Positions 1-8,739 of a stretch of 64,000 nt of DNA are shown here, piece after piece; within the stretch, counting starts at the first letter, position 1, and each line of letters starts with the position of its first letter. The stretch comes from Alteromonas portus. Its GTDB lineage: Bacteria > Pseudomonadota > Gammaproteobacteria > Enterobacterales > Alteromonadaceae. A program made the position numbers and the translations under genes. Location of the stretch: NCBI RefSeq assembly GCF_005117025.1, contig NZ_SWCO01000007.1, positions 124,001-188,000 on the forward strand. Reading direction: 5' to 3'. The notes under the pieces were generated by a model. It made no database searches. It worked only from the letters and a program-made list of their open reading frames with translations, and had not been told where the DNA came from.

Positions 1-1219
1 ACAAACGCTTACGTGCGATGGTGTTAGAAATAAGCGGTGTTTCATGCAGTGATTCATAGTACGCAGACTCAGGTAGAATACCGGCTTCAACCATTACGTC
101 GAACGCAACTTCAACACCACACTTGATCATGGCAACCAGTAAGATGCCGTGGTCAAAGAATTCTTGTTCACTGATTTCACCTTCATAAGCCGGTGCGTTT
201 TCAAACGCGGTTTCACCGGTTTCTTCACGCCACTTAAGTAGGTTCGCATCACCATTGGCCCAATCTTCCATCATGGTGCGAGAGAACTCACCGCTGATGA
301 TGTCGTCTTGGTGCTTTTCAAATAGCGGACGAAGTAAATCAGTTAGCTGCTCAGAAAGCTCAAACGCTTTCACTTTTGCAGGGTTTGATAGACGGTCCAT
401 CATGTTAGTTACACCGCCAATCTTAAGTGCTTCAGTAATGGCTTCTAGGCCGTACTGAATAAGCGCACCTGCGTATCCTGGGTCAATACCGTCATCAACC
501 ATTTTCTCGAACGCAAGTACTGCTGCAACTTGCTGCATACCACATAAAATGGTTTGCTCACCCATAAGGTCAGATTTAACTTCAGCCACAAATGATGACT
601 CAAGTACACCTGCGCGGTCACCGCCCGTTGCACTAGCAAGTGCTTTGGCCTGATCCCAGCCCTTACCTTCAGGGTCGTTTTCTGGGTGCACGGCAATAAG
701 TGTTGGTACACCAAAACCACGCTTGTACTCTTCACGTACTTCAGAGCCTGGGCTTTTCGGCGCACACATAATGACTGTGATATCACTACGAATCTGCTGG
801 CCTTCTTCAACAATGTTGAAACCGTGAGAGTAACCTAATGTCGCACCTTCTTTCATAAGCGGCATAACAGCTTCTACAACGCTAGCGTGCTGCTTATCAG
901 GTGTTAGGTTGTAAACCACATCAGCTTCTGGAATAAGTTGTTGGTATGTACCAACAGTAAATCCGTTGCTGGTAGCGCGTTTGTAAGAGTCGCGTTGCTC
1001 ATCAATGGCTGCTTGACGCAGCGCATAAGAAACATCTAACCCTGAGTCACGCATATTCAGGCCTTGGTTAAGGCCCTGCGCGCCGCAGCCTACAATGACA
1101 ATTTTCTTGCCTTTTAAGAACTGACAACCGTCAGCGAATTCATCGCGTGCCATGAAGCGGCAGCGGCCAAGCTGATCTAACTGCTGGCGAAGTGACAGGG
1201 TGTTGAAATAATTAGCCAT
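1..1219 (-). CDS. ilvC: Ketol-acid reductoisomerase, 3'-truncated by the window edge
   Basis: Second enzyme of isoleucine/valine synthesis: NADPH- and Mg-dependent isomerisation and reduction of acetolactate or acetohydroxybutyrate in the cytosol. About 406 codons are present, starting [14 protein letters not shown] at the ATG whose complement ends at 1219. The Enterobacterial class II enzyme has about 491 residues, so some 85 C-terminal residues lie beyond base 1. The Rossmann-type stretch [15 protein letters not shown] and the following conserved block [15 protein letters not shown] are visible, and the reading frame is open throughout. It is divergent from ilvY across 157 bp, the classical arrangement in which IlvY activates ilvC. 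The family call is secure; only the 3' end is missing. Confidence 0.97.
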   Translation of the reverse strand, partial: MANYFNTLSLRQQLDQLGRCRFMARDEFADGCQFLKGKKIVIVGCGAQGLNQGLNMRDSGLDVSYALRQAAIDEQRDSYKRATSNGFTVGTYQQLIPEADVVYNLTPDKQHASVVEAVMPLMKEGATLGYSHGFNIVEEGQQIRSDITVIMCAPKSPGSEVREEYKRGFGVPTLIAVHPENDPEGKGWDQAKALASATGGDRAGVLESSFVAEVKSDLMGEQTILCGMQQVAAVLAFEKMVDDGIDPGYAGALIQYGLEAITEALKIGGVTNMMDRLSNPAKVKAFELSEQLTDLLRPLFEKHQDDIISGEFSRTMMEDWANGDANLLKWREETGETAFENAPAYEGEISEQEFFDHGILLVAMIKCGVEVAFDVMVEAGILPESAYYESLHETPLISNTIARKRL

Positions 1220-1343
1220 AAAAATTTCCGAACAACATTCATTTTTGTCAATATCAAACACCGACCTTGGTGTTGACAGACCTCGTCTATGACGACTTGG
1301 TAGTGAGACTAAAAGATTTCTTTTGTTTTGGAAAATGATATAT

Positions 1344-1362
1344 TTGCAAGATAATATTGCAA
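1344..1362. promoter_or_regulatory. Candidate IlvY (LysR-type) operator
   Basis: A perfect inverted repeat TTGCAA-N7-TTGCAA (19 bp) lies in the ilvC/ilvY divergent intergenic region, just upstream of the chosen ilvY start. Size and symmetry fit a LysR-type regulator site (T-N11-A type), and in Enterobacteria IlvY binds tandem sites between these same two genes. A second dyad, AACACC-N6-GGTGTT, sits at 1257-1274, nearer ilvC. That IlvY binds either site is inferred. Confidence 0.5.
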
Positions 1363-1376
1363 AAAGTGAAATGCAT

Positions 1377-2249
1377 ATGGATTTTCGTAGCCTTCAACTC
1401 TTCAACCACCTTGCGACCAGCCTACACTTCGGTATAACAGCTGAGGCTATGTACGTATCGCCATCTACGTTAAGCCGCGTGATTCAACGCCTTGAGGACG
1501 AATTAGGCTGTACACTGTTTAAACGTGATAATCGCAAAGTGGCGTTAACCCACAGCGGGCACAAGTTGCTGTCGTTTTCTAAGCAAGCGCTGAAAGACTG
1601 GCAGCAATTAAAAGTAGATTTAAAAGAAGATAACGACGCATTGCAGGGCGAGCTCAGCGTATTTTGTTCGGTTACCGCCAGTCAAAGTCATTTGCCCGCT
1701 ATGCTCAGGCAATTCAGGCAGCAGCATCCTGGCGTAGATATACGCCTTATTACCGGCGACCCTGCCCTTGCGATAGAAAAAGTAAAAGGTAAGCAGTGCG
1801 ACTTATCTATTGCTATCTACACCCCAGATATGCCGACAGATTTGCATTTCACCGCCCTTGATAACGTACCTTTGGTACTTATTGCGCCAAGGGAGTGGCG
1901 GCTTACTCAGCTAAGTCAGCTTGATTGGACCAAACACCAGGTGATCATGCCTGAAACTGGCCCAACCCGACGTACTGCCTATCACTGGTTTGCTGAGCAT
2001 GGCATTCGCCCTAACGTTTATGCCTACGTGGGCGGAAATGAAGCTATTGTAAGCATGGTGGCACTTGAATGTGGCGTGGGTTTTGTGCCAAAAGTGGTAC
2101 TAGATCACTCTAGTATGGCCAATGCAGTAACCCAAATACCTGTTGAAGATATCGAGCCTTATTCCCTTGGTTTGTGCTGCCTGCAAGACAAACAAAACGA
2201 GCCGCTTATTAACGCCTTTATGCAGCTTAATGTACAAGCTCGTGGGTAA
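1377..2249 (+). CDS. ilvY: LysR-type transcriptional activator IlvY
   Basis: DNA-binding regulator of ilvC. The N-terminus from the ATG at 1377 ([19 protein letters not shown]) matches the start of known IlvY proteins, so I prefer it over in-frame upstream starts (TTG 1323, ATG 1371), which add 2-18 residues unlike the family. Residues 1-60 form the winged helix-turn-helix ([17 protein letters not shown] is the recognition region); about 90-290 is the LysR effector-binding domain, which in IlvY senses acetolactate/acetohydroxybutyrate. Length is 290 residues against about 297 in E. coli. It is transcribed away from ilvC; the candidate operator overlaps its 5' leader, consistent with autoregulation. 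Confidence 0.93.
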   Translation: MDFRSLQLFNHLATSLHFGITAEAMYVSPSTLSRVIQRLEDELGCTLFKRDNRKVALTHSGHKLLSFSKQALKDWQQLKVDLKEDNDALQGELSVFCSVTASQSHLPAMLRQFRQQHPGVDIRLITGDPALAIEKVKGKQCDLSIAIYTPDMPTDLHFTALDNVPLVLIAPREWRLTQLSQLDWTKHQVIMPETGPTRRTAYHWFAEHGIRPNVYAYVGGNEAIVSMVALECGVGFVPKVVLDHSSMANAVTQIPVEDIEPYSLGLCCLQDKQNEPLINAFMQLNVQARG

Positions 2250-2280
2250 ATTTAAGGTACAAGCTGTATTTAAGTTGTAA

Positions 2281-3795
2281 TCAGCTGGTGCTCAACTGCT
2301 TAATAAGATTATCGAGGGCGCGATAGCCTAACGCTTCTGCAATATGCGCTCTCGACACGGCGTTTTCCTCTTCAAGGTCTGCAATGGTTCGCGCTACTTT
2401 TAGCGTGCGATGAAACACCCGCATAGACAAATTAAGCTGTTTCGCAGCGGCTTGTAGAAACTGCAAATCAGCGTCATCAAGTAAGCATATATCGGCAAGC
2501 TCGCCCGCATGTAGAGCACCATTTGGTTTGCCTTGCCTAAGCCCTTGTTTGTGGCGTGCCGCAATAACTCTTTCTCGCGTTGCATGTAACGAGTCGTCAG
2601 GTTTATTGGCTCGCTCTGGCAGGTCGTAGTCTGGTAGCCGTGGCACTTCGACCTGTATATCTATTCTATCAAGTAGCGGGCCTGACAAGCGGTTTAAGTA
2701 GCTAAGCTGTTGCTGGGGTGTCAACCGGTTATCATCAATATCTCCTGTCGGACTTGGGTTCATCGCCGCAACTAACTGAAAGTTAGCGGGGTATGTCGCA
2801 CTTCCCGAGGCGCGAGACAAATGCACGTCTCCGGTTTCAAGTGGTTCGCGCAATACATCTAGTGCCTTTCGCCCAAATTCAGGCAGTTCGTCTAAAAACA
2901 AGATGCCATTGTGGGCCAGCGATATTTCACCTGGCACAGGGTTAGAACCACCGCCAGTAAGCGCGACGGCAGAACTTGTGTGATGGGGTGAGCGCAGGTG
3001 GCGGGTTAGAAATCGTTCTGCATGCAGCTTTTCGCCTTTCACCGAATGGATAGCAGCAACTTCCAGCGCTTCTTCCTCGCTCATATCGGGTAATAGCGAC
3101 AGCATTCGGCTGGCAAGTAAGCTTTTACCCGTGCCTGGAGGCCCTACCATAAGCAAATTATGCGAACCGCTGGCGGCAATAATTAGCGCGCGTTTGGCTT
3201 GCTCTTGGCCGATAATATCGTCCCAACCAGTTGAAGAGTTGCGTGATGAATGAGAAGTGAAAGGTTGGCCTTTAGCAAGTTTTTTGTTGCCGGTAAGGTG
3301 TTCATAAACAGACAGTAAATCGAAAGCGGGATAGCGCGTTGCATGAGAAACTAGGGCCGCCTCTACGTCATTATCCCCCGGGTATACGAGCGCAATATCT
3401 TCGTTTGCAGCTGCCATTACCACAGGAATCAGCCCGTTTACTGGCTTTATTTCGCCGTTTAATGCAAGCTCGCCCACAAAGGCAATATTAAGTAGGCTAA
3501 TGTCTGATATGTAGCCTGACGCAGCTAAAATGCCCACGGCAATGGGAAGGTCGAACCGCCCGCCAAACTTGGGAATATCTGCCGGCGCTAAGTTAACGGT
3601 TATTCGTTTTGCGGGAAACTCAAAACCACTGTTAATGAGGGCGCTGCGTACCCGCTCTCGCGCTTCTTTAACGCTGGTTTCTGCCATGCCGACCAGTTGA
3701 AAAGCAGGTAAACCATTAGCTAAGTGAATTTCTACACTTACCTCTGGCGCTGACACGCCCTGCCCTGCAAAGGTTTTAACGACAGCCATTCCCAT
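2281..3795 (-). CDS. comM: YifB/ComM-family Mg-chelatase-like AAA+ ATPase
   Basis: 504 residues, the usual length of YifB/ComM. In naturally competent gammaproteobacteria ComM is a hexameric helicase that promotes branch migration when transformed DNA is integrated. The N-terminal Lon-protease-like S5 fold (about 1-165) carries the family signature KEARERVRSALINSGFEFP. Next come Walker A GPPGTGKS (218-225), the conserved HLRSPHHTSS block (266-275), Walker B ILFLDELPEF (298-307) and a C-terminal Mg-chelatase domain with RLSGPLLDRIDI. It converges with ilvY, with about 30 bp between stops. It is not evidence on its own that the strain is competent, but the ComF homologue at 33.4 kb fits. Confidence 0.94.
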   Translation of the reverse strand: MGMAVVKTFAGQGVSAPEVSVEIHLANGLPAFQLVGMAETSVKEARERVRSALINSGFEFPAKRITVNLAPADIPKFGGRFDLPIAVGILAASGYISDISLLNIAFVGELALNGEIKPVNGLIPVVMAAANEDIALVYPGDNDVEAALVSHATRYPAFDLLSVYEHLTGNKKLAKGQPFTSHSSRNSSTGWDDIIGQEQAKRALIIAASGSHNLLMVGPPGTGKSLLASRMLSLLPDMSEEEALEVAAIHSVKGEKLHAERFLTRHLRSPHHTSSAVALTGGGSNPVPGEISLAHNGILFLDELPEFGRKALDVLREPLETGDVHLSRASGSATYPANFQLVAAMNPSPTGDIDDNRLTPQQQLSYLNRLSGPLLDRIDIQVEVPRLPDYDLPERANKPDDSLHATRERVIAARHKQGLRQGKPNGALHAGELADICLLDDADLQFLQAAAKQLNLSMRVFHRTLKVARTIADLEEENAVSRAHIAEALGYRALDNLIKQLSTS

Positions 3796-4003
3796 AATCT
3801 AAACAACCCCTCTCCTTTCATACTTATTGTTTGAGCTTTAAAAATGCAAAAGCCTCGGCGTGCCCAATAGAATTAGTTAACGCATTAGGCGTAAACTTTA
3901 GATAGAGTAGAGAGAAGATGTAACTGTACTAACGATGGGATTTACCGAGCGTTCTGTCAAAGCCTAGCCAGTGGTGGGCCTTGTCAGCAAATATAGAGTA
4001 GCG

Positions 4004-4621
4004 CTAGTGATGGTCGTTGTAGAAAACGGGTAGCTGCCAATGCCATCGCATGGCGCCGAGTCTAAATAATACGGTTGTGACAAGGGCTGCAATACCGCAC
4101 CACTGTGTGGCGAGTTCCAATTGCATGCCTATTCCATAAACCAGGCCACCAGCAATACAAGTCATTGCGTAAAGCTCGCCGTTTAGTACCAGAGGTACTT
4201 CTCGACAAATAACGTCTCGTAACAAGCCGCCAAACACGCCAGTAATGGTGCCCATAGCAACCGCCACTGCCATGCCAGTGTCGTTGGCTAAGGCTTTCTC
4301 TATACCTACTACGTTAAATAGTGCCAGCCCAAAAGCATCGGCGATCAATAAATAGTGAAAAGGAAAGCGAGGACTTATTCTCAGCCAAATGATGGGGATA
4401 AAGGCGGCTATCAGTGTGGTGTATAAGTAATCGGTATCGGCAATCCAGAATACAGGAACGTCTAACATGACATCACGTAGCGTACCACCGCCAATAGCGG
4501 TAGCACTGGCGAGCACCACTACGCCAAATCCATCCATACGCTTTTGATAGGCCATTAAGGTGCCGGATATTGCACATACCGCAACCCCCGCTAAGTTTAA
4601 CCAATGAAACCAATCAAACAT
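4004..4621 (-). CDS. UPF0126/TRIC-like trimeric cation channel family membrane protein
   Basis: 205 residues, strongly hydrophobic, with about six to seven membrane segments. The family signature GGGTLRD appears early (about 45-51) and is echoed by GGLLRDV in the second half, showing the internal duplication typical of UPF0126 (YicG/YadS) proteins, related to TRIC cation channels. E. coli members have been linked to glycine uptake, but the substrate here cannot be read from sequence. ATG start at 4621; it stands alone between comM and ilvD. Confidence 0.85.
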   Translation of the reverse strand: MFDWFHWLNLAGVAVCAISGTLMAYQKRMDGFGVVVLASATAIGGGTLRDVMLDVPVFWIADTDYLYTTLIAAFIPIIWLRISPRFPFHYLLIADAFGLALFNVVGIEKALANDTGMAVAVAMGTITGVFGGLLRDVICREVPLVLNGELYAMTCIAGGLVYGIGMQLELATQWCGIAALVTTVLFRLGAMRWHWQLPVFYNDHH

Positions 4622-5061
4622 GTTCTCTTACCCTTTTACTGCTCTATTAAGTCGCCATTTCTGCCGCAAAATACTTGATCAGGCCTTATGTTTCATGCTA
4701 TTTCTTTGCGCAATATCTACGCGGCAGTTAATTGCACGGTTCTAGATATTAGTTAATGAGGTAAAGCCATAACCTCTAACGAACAACATTTCATTATTAC
4801 AATACCAATGGACATAGGTATTGTATGTCAAATATATCATATAGAACAAAGCGCTACTGATTTGTTAGTGGTTGGGCTTTGTTGCCCCTTGTTTTGAACT
4901 ACCTTTGGTGATGTGTTACATCATCACTATGACATGCATTTTTGAGTAAAACAGCGCGTATTGGAAGTTGAGCCAAAGCATTACTGGTTTACCCACTGTT
5001 TTTAAGTTTCACACAAGGTCTAGCAATTAAAACTAGCACCTAAAATTAACGGGAAGGATTT
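4622..5061. other. 440-bp intergenic region upstream of ilvD
   Basis: No coding frame of note. It must carry the promoters of ilvD-ilvA (+) and of the UPF0126 gene (-). A small dyad TGATGT-GTT-ACATCA lies at 4909-4923, a plausible regulator site. I see no leader peptide rich in Ile/Leu/Val codons and no clear attenuator hairpin, so the attenuation known for E. coli ilvGMEDA is not evident here. A purine-rich ribosome site (GGGAAGGA) precedes the ilvD start. Confidence 0.4.
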
Positions 5062-6912
5062 ATGCCCAAGTTACGTTCTGCAACTACCACGCAAGGTAGA
5101 AATATGGCGGGAGCTCGTGCGTTATGGCGTGCGACTGGAATGAAAGACTCTGATTTCGGAAAGCCTATTATTGCTATTGCGAACTCATTTACGCAGTTCG
5201 TACCTGGGCACGTTCACCTTAAAGACCTCGGTCAGTTGGTGGCGAGAAGTGTTGAGGAAGCGGGTGGTGTTGCAAAAGAGTTCAACACTATTGCGGTGGA
5301 TGACGGTATCGCCATGGGACACAGCGGCATGCTGTATAGCCTACCTTCTCGAGAAATCATCGCTGATGCGGTGGAATATATGGTGAACGCACACTGCGCC
5401 GATGCCATCGTATGTATCTCTAACTGCGACAAGATCACGCCGGGAATGTTAATGGCGTCTATGCGCTTAAACGTACCGGTTATTTTTGTTTCTGGCGGCC
5501 CAATGGAAGCAGGTAAAACCAAGCTTTCAGACCAGCTTATTAAATTAGACTTGGTTGATGCCATGGTAGCGGCAGCAGACGACAAGGTTAGCGATGCTGA
5601 TACTGACGAAATTGAGCGCTCTGCCTGTCCTACCTGTGGTTCTTGCTCGGGAATGTTCACGGCGAACTCCATGAACTGTTTAACCGAAGCGTTAGGTTTA
5701 TCCTTGCCGGGTAACGGCTCTATGCTAGCCACGCACGCCGACCGTGAAGGTTTGTTTAAACAAGCGGGTAAACAAATTGTTGAGCTTTGTAAGCGCTACT
5801 ACGGCGATGATGATGAAAGCGTATTGCCACGTAATATTGCCAATTTTAAGGCTTTCGAAAATGCCATGAGCTTAGATATTGCCATGGGTGGTTCAACCAA
5901 TACCATTCTGCACTTGCTAGCGGCAGCAATGGAAGGTGAAGTGCCTTTCACTATGGATGATATCGACCGCTTGTCTCGCAAAGTGCCTCACTTATGTAAA
6001 GTGGCGCCGTCTACGCCTAAATATCACATGGAAGACGTTCACCGTGCCGGTGGCGTATTGGGTATTTTGAACGAGCTAAATAAAGCAGGTTTACTAAATA
6101 CCGATGTTAACCACGTTTTAGGTAAACCGCTTACTGACGTTATCAGCGAGTGGGATATCACCAACCCAGAGAATAAAGACGCAATTACTTTCTATCGTGC
6201 GGGCCCTGCGGGTATTCGAACTACTAAAGCCTTTAGCCAAGATTGTCGCTGGGATGAAGCCGATGACGACCGCGAAAATGGTTGTATTCGCTCTATCGAG
6301 AATGCGTTCAGTCAAGAAGGCGGCCTTGCTGTGCTTTATGGCAACTTGGCAGAAGATGGCTGCATTGTTAAAACCGCTGGTGTGGATGAGTCTATTTTAA
6401 AATTCAACGGTACAGCCCGTATTTACGAAAGCCAAGATGATGCGGTAGCAGGTATCCTGGGCGATGAAGTAAAAGCCGGTGATGTAGTCTTTATTCGCTA
6501 CGAAGGCCCACGTGGCGGCCCTGGTATGCAAGAAATGCTATACCCAACGTCTTACTTGAAATCTAAAGGGTTAGGTAAGCACTGCGCCTTGGTAACAGAC
6601 GGGCGTTTTAGTGGCGGTACTAGTGGCTTGTCTATTGGACACTGCTCACCAGAAGCTGCTAGTGGCGGTGGCATTGGCCTAGTGGAAGATGGGGATAAAA
6701 TTGAAATAGATATCCCTAACCGAAGCATCAATATTGCTATTAGCGATGAAGAACTAGCAGAGCGTCGCGCGAAAATGGAAGCTAGTGATAAGCCTTGGAA
6801 ACCGAAAGATCGCGTACGTGAAGTTTCCACGTCACTTAAAACCTTCGCGGCGTTAGCAACCAGTGCCGACAAAGGCGCAGTACGTGATGTGACTAAGCTG
6901 GAAAATTTGTAA
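5062..6912 (+). CDS. ilvD: Dihydroxy-acid dehydratase
   Basis: Third step of valine/isoleucine synthesis: dehydration of dihydroxyisovalerate or dihydroxymethylvalerate, using an Fe-S cluster and Mg. 616 residues, exactly the E. coli length. Conserved D81 ([13 protein letters not shown]), C122 ([12 protein letters not shown]) and C195 ([11 protein letters not shown]) are visible. Residue 49 region reads FVPGHVHL, not the extra-cysteine form of [2Fe-2S] dehydratases, so this is the oxygen-sensitive E. coli type. Its TAA stop overlaps the ilvA start (TAATG), so the two are translationally coupled. No ilvG, ilvM or ilvE accompanies them in this window. Confidence 0.98.
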   Translation: MPKLRSATTTQGRNMAGARALWRATGMKDSDFGKPIIAIANSFTQFVPGHVHLKDLGQLVARSVEEAGGVAKEFNTIAVDDGIAMGHSGMLYSLPSREIIADAVEYMVNAHCADAIVCISNCDKITPGMLMASMRLNVPVIFVSGGPMEAGKTKLSDQLIKLDLVDAMVAAADDKVSDADTDEIERSACPTCGSCSGMFTANSMNCLTEALGLSLPGNGSMLATHADREGLFKQAGKQIVELCKRYYGDDDESVLPRNIANFKAFENAMSLDIAMGGSTNTILHLLAAAMEGEVPFTMDDIDRLSRKVPHLCKVAPSTPKYHMEDVHRAGGVLGILNELNKAGLLNTDVNHVLGKPLTDVISEWDITNPENKDAITFYRAGPAGIRTTKAFSQDCRWDEADDDRENGCIRSIENAFSQEGGLAVLYGNLAEDGCIVKTAGVDESILKFNGTARIYESQDDAVAGILGDEVKAGDVVFIRYEGPRGGPGMQEMLYPTSYLKSKGLGKHCALVTDGRFSGGTSGLSIGHCSPEAASGGGIGLVEDGDKIEIDIPNRSINIAISDEELAERRAKMEASDKPWKPKDRVREVSTSLKTFAALATSADKGAVRDVTKLENL

Positions 6913-8459
6913 TGACAGCGGCACACGTAAGCGATCACGAGTACTTAAAGAAGATCTTGCTTGCCCCGGTTTACGATGTTGCGGTGGCGAGTGAGTTGTC
7001 TTATATGTCGTTGCTTTCGGCAGAACTTGGCAATGAAATTTTTCTTAAACGCGAAGATCAGCAGCCGGTTAAAAGCTTCAAGCTGCGAGGAGCCTATAAT
7101 CGCATTAGTTCGTTAAGCGATGAACAGCTGCAAGCCGGTGTAATTGGCGCATCGGCAGGTAACCATGCGCAAGGCTTAGCGTACAGCGCAAAGATGAAGG
7201 GCATTCAAGCAACTATTGTCATGCCTGAAACCACACCTGATATCAAGGTAGATGCAGTACGCCGCTTCGGCGGTGATAACGTGAATGTGGTATTGCATGG
7301 CACCAGTTTTGACCAAGCCAGTAACCACGCTATAACATTGTGCGAAACCCATGGCTATACCTTTGTTCCGCCTTTTGACGATCCCGATGTCATCGCGGGG
7401 CAAGGTACGGTTGCGCGAGAATTACTAGAGCAAAATCCTAATCTTGATATTTTATTTATTGCCGTTGGCGGCGGGGGTTTAGCCGCGGGCATTGCGGTGT
7501 ATCTAAAGCAGTTGAAGCCAAGCATTAAAATTGTTGCGGTAGAGTCAGAAGAGTCGGCCTGTTTCATTAAAGCTAAAGCGCAGGGCAAGCCTACTGAGCT
7601 TGAAAGCGTGGGTATTTTTGCCGACGGCGTTGCCGTTAAAGTGATGGGGCAAGAAACCTTTCGCCTCTGCAATCGTTTGGTAGATGAAACTATTACCGTT
7701 ACCAATGATGAAATATGCGGAGCAATTAAAGATATCTTTGATGATACACGTGTTATTGCTGAGCCTGCGGGCGCATTGTCGGTGGCGGCAATTCGCAAGT
7801 ACGCTAAGCAACACGACCTTAAAGGTAAAAAGTTAGGCGGCATTCTGTGTGGCGCAAACATCAACTTTCACACTCTGCGTTATGTATCTGAACGTTGTGA
7901 ACTAGGCGAACAGAAAGAAGCGGTATTTGCGGTTAAAATTCCTGAAACGAAAGGTGCGTTTAAACAGTTTTGCGAGTGCGTTGGGGCAAAAGCGATCACC
8001 GAGTTTAACTATCGCTATGCTAGCGAGAGCGAAGCCCATATTTTCGTGGGCGTGAAACTTAAAGGCGGGCAGCAAGAGTTCGCGGCACTGCAAAGCGACC
8101 TTGAAAGCAAAGGGTATGACTGCGTTAACTTAACCGATAACGAGTTAGCGAAGCTTCATGTTCGTCACATGGTTGGTGGCCGTCCGCCAACTATTCTCAA
8201 CGAGCAAGTTTTCAGCTTTGAGTTTCCTGAGCGCCCGGGTGCGCTACTGAACTTCTTAAATACGTTAGGTGAACAGTGGAATATTACCCTATTTCACTAT
8301 CGCAACCATGGCGCAGCAGAAGGTTTGGTATTGGCAGGCTTTGATATCGCACCAGAAAGTCGAGACGACTTTAACCAGCATGTCGCCGAGTTAGGCTATA
8401 AGGTTGAAGAAGTAACGGATAACCCAGCGTATCGCTTTTTCCTGTCGCAACCAGCGTAG
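6912..8459 (+). CDS. ilvA: Threonine deaminase, biosynthetic
   Basis: First committed step to isoleucine: PLP-dependent deamination of threonine to 2-oxobutyrate. 515 residues versus 514 in E. coli. The PLP lysine is K57 in PVKSFKLRGAYNR, and the PLP phosphate-binding glycine loop is VGGGGLAAG (about 186-194). The C-terminal third (about 330-515) holds the two ACT-like regulatory domains of the biosynthetic enzyme, including HMVGGRPP and FEFPERPGALLNFL, so feedback control by isoleucine and valine is expected from family knowledge. The start codon shares its A with the ilvD stop. Confidence 0.97.
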   Translation: MTAAHVSDHEYLKKILLAPVYDVAVASELSYMSLLSAELGNEIFLKREDQQPVKSFKLRGAYNRISSLSDEQLQAGVIGASAGNHAQGLAYSAKMKGIQATIVMPETTPDIKVDAVRRFGGDNVNVVLHGTSFDQASNHAITLCETHGYTFVPPFDDPDVIAGQGTVARELLEQNPNLDILFIAVGGGGLAAGIAVYLKQLKPSIKIVAVESEESACFIKAKAQGKPTELESVGIFADGVAVKVMGQETFRLCNRLVDETITVTNDEICGAIKDIFDDTRVIAEPAGALSVAAIRKYAKQHDLKGKKLGGILCGANINFHTLRYVSERCELGEQKEAVFAVKIPETKGAFKQFCECVGAKAITEFNYRYASESEAHIFVGVKLKGGQQEFAALQSDLESKGYDCVNLTDNELAKLHVRHMVGGRPPTILNEQVFSFEFPERPGALLNFLNTLGEQWNITLFHYRNHGAAEGLVLAGFDIAPESRDDFNQHVAELGYKVEEVTDNPAYRFFLSQPA

Positions 8460-8670
8460 GACGTTATCGTAAGAGCTAAGTAAGCTTTACACGCTAACGC
8501 TTGCAGCGGCTCTTTTATTGACCCGTTTTCGCTTTGTATTGCTTCACGTTAAGCGAAGGTTTACCGAGGAGCGATACAAAGCGGCATTATTAGGCCTTTT
8601 ATGGCAGAGCGTTCATCGAACATTGTTGTAAGTGCAACAAAACAAGCTAAGCGAATAGATTGACGCGCAA

Positions 8671-8700
8671 TAAAAAACCCATGCAAAAGCATGGGATTTT
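8671..8700 (-). terminator. Rho-independent terminator after plsB, probably bidirectional
   Basis: Perfect 7-bp stem CCCATGC-AAAA-GCATGGG (8678-8695) flanked by a six-A run on the left, which is a T-run for the minus strand, and by ATTTT on the right. It lies 40 bp past the plsB stop and about 220 bp past the ilvA stop, so it can end both. Confidence 0.85.
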
Positions 8701-8739
8701 ACTAAGAATAATGTAAAGCCACGGTATTAGATAACAATC

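Noticed and set aside
7355..7864. 169-residue frame antisense to ilvA (and similar long antisense frames at 5232-5732, 12037-12429, 21844-22218)
   Set aside because: They lie wholly inside well-recognised genes, have no plausible ribosome site and read as low-similarity shadows rich in Ser, Pro and Arg.
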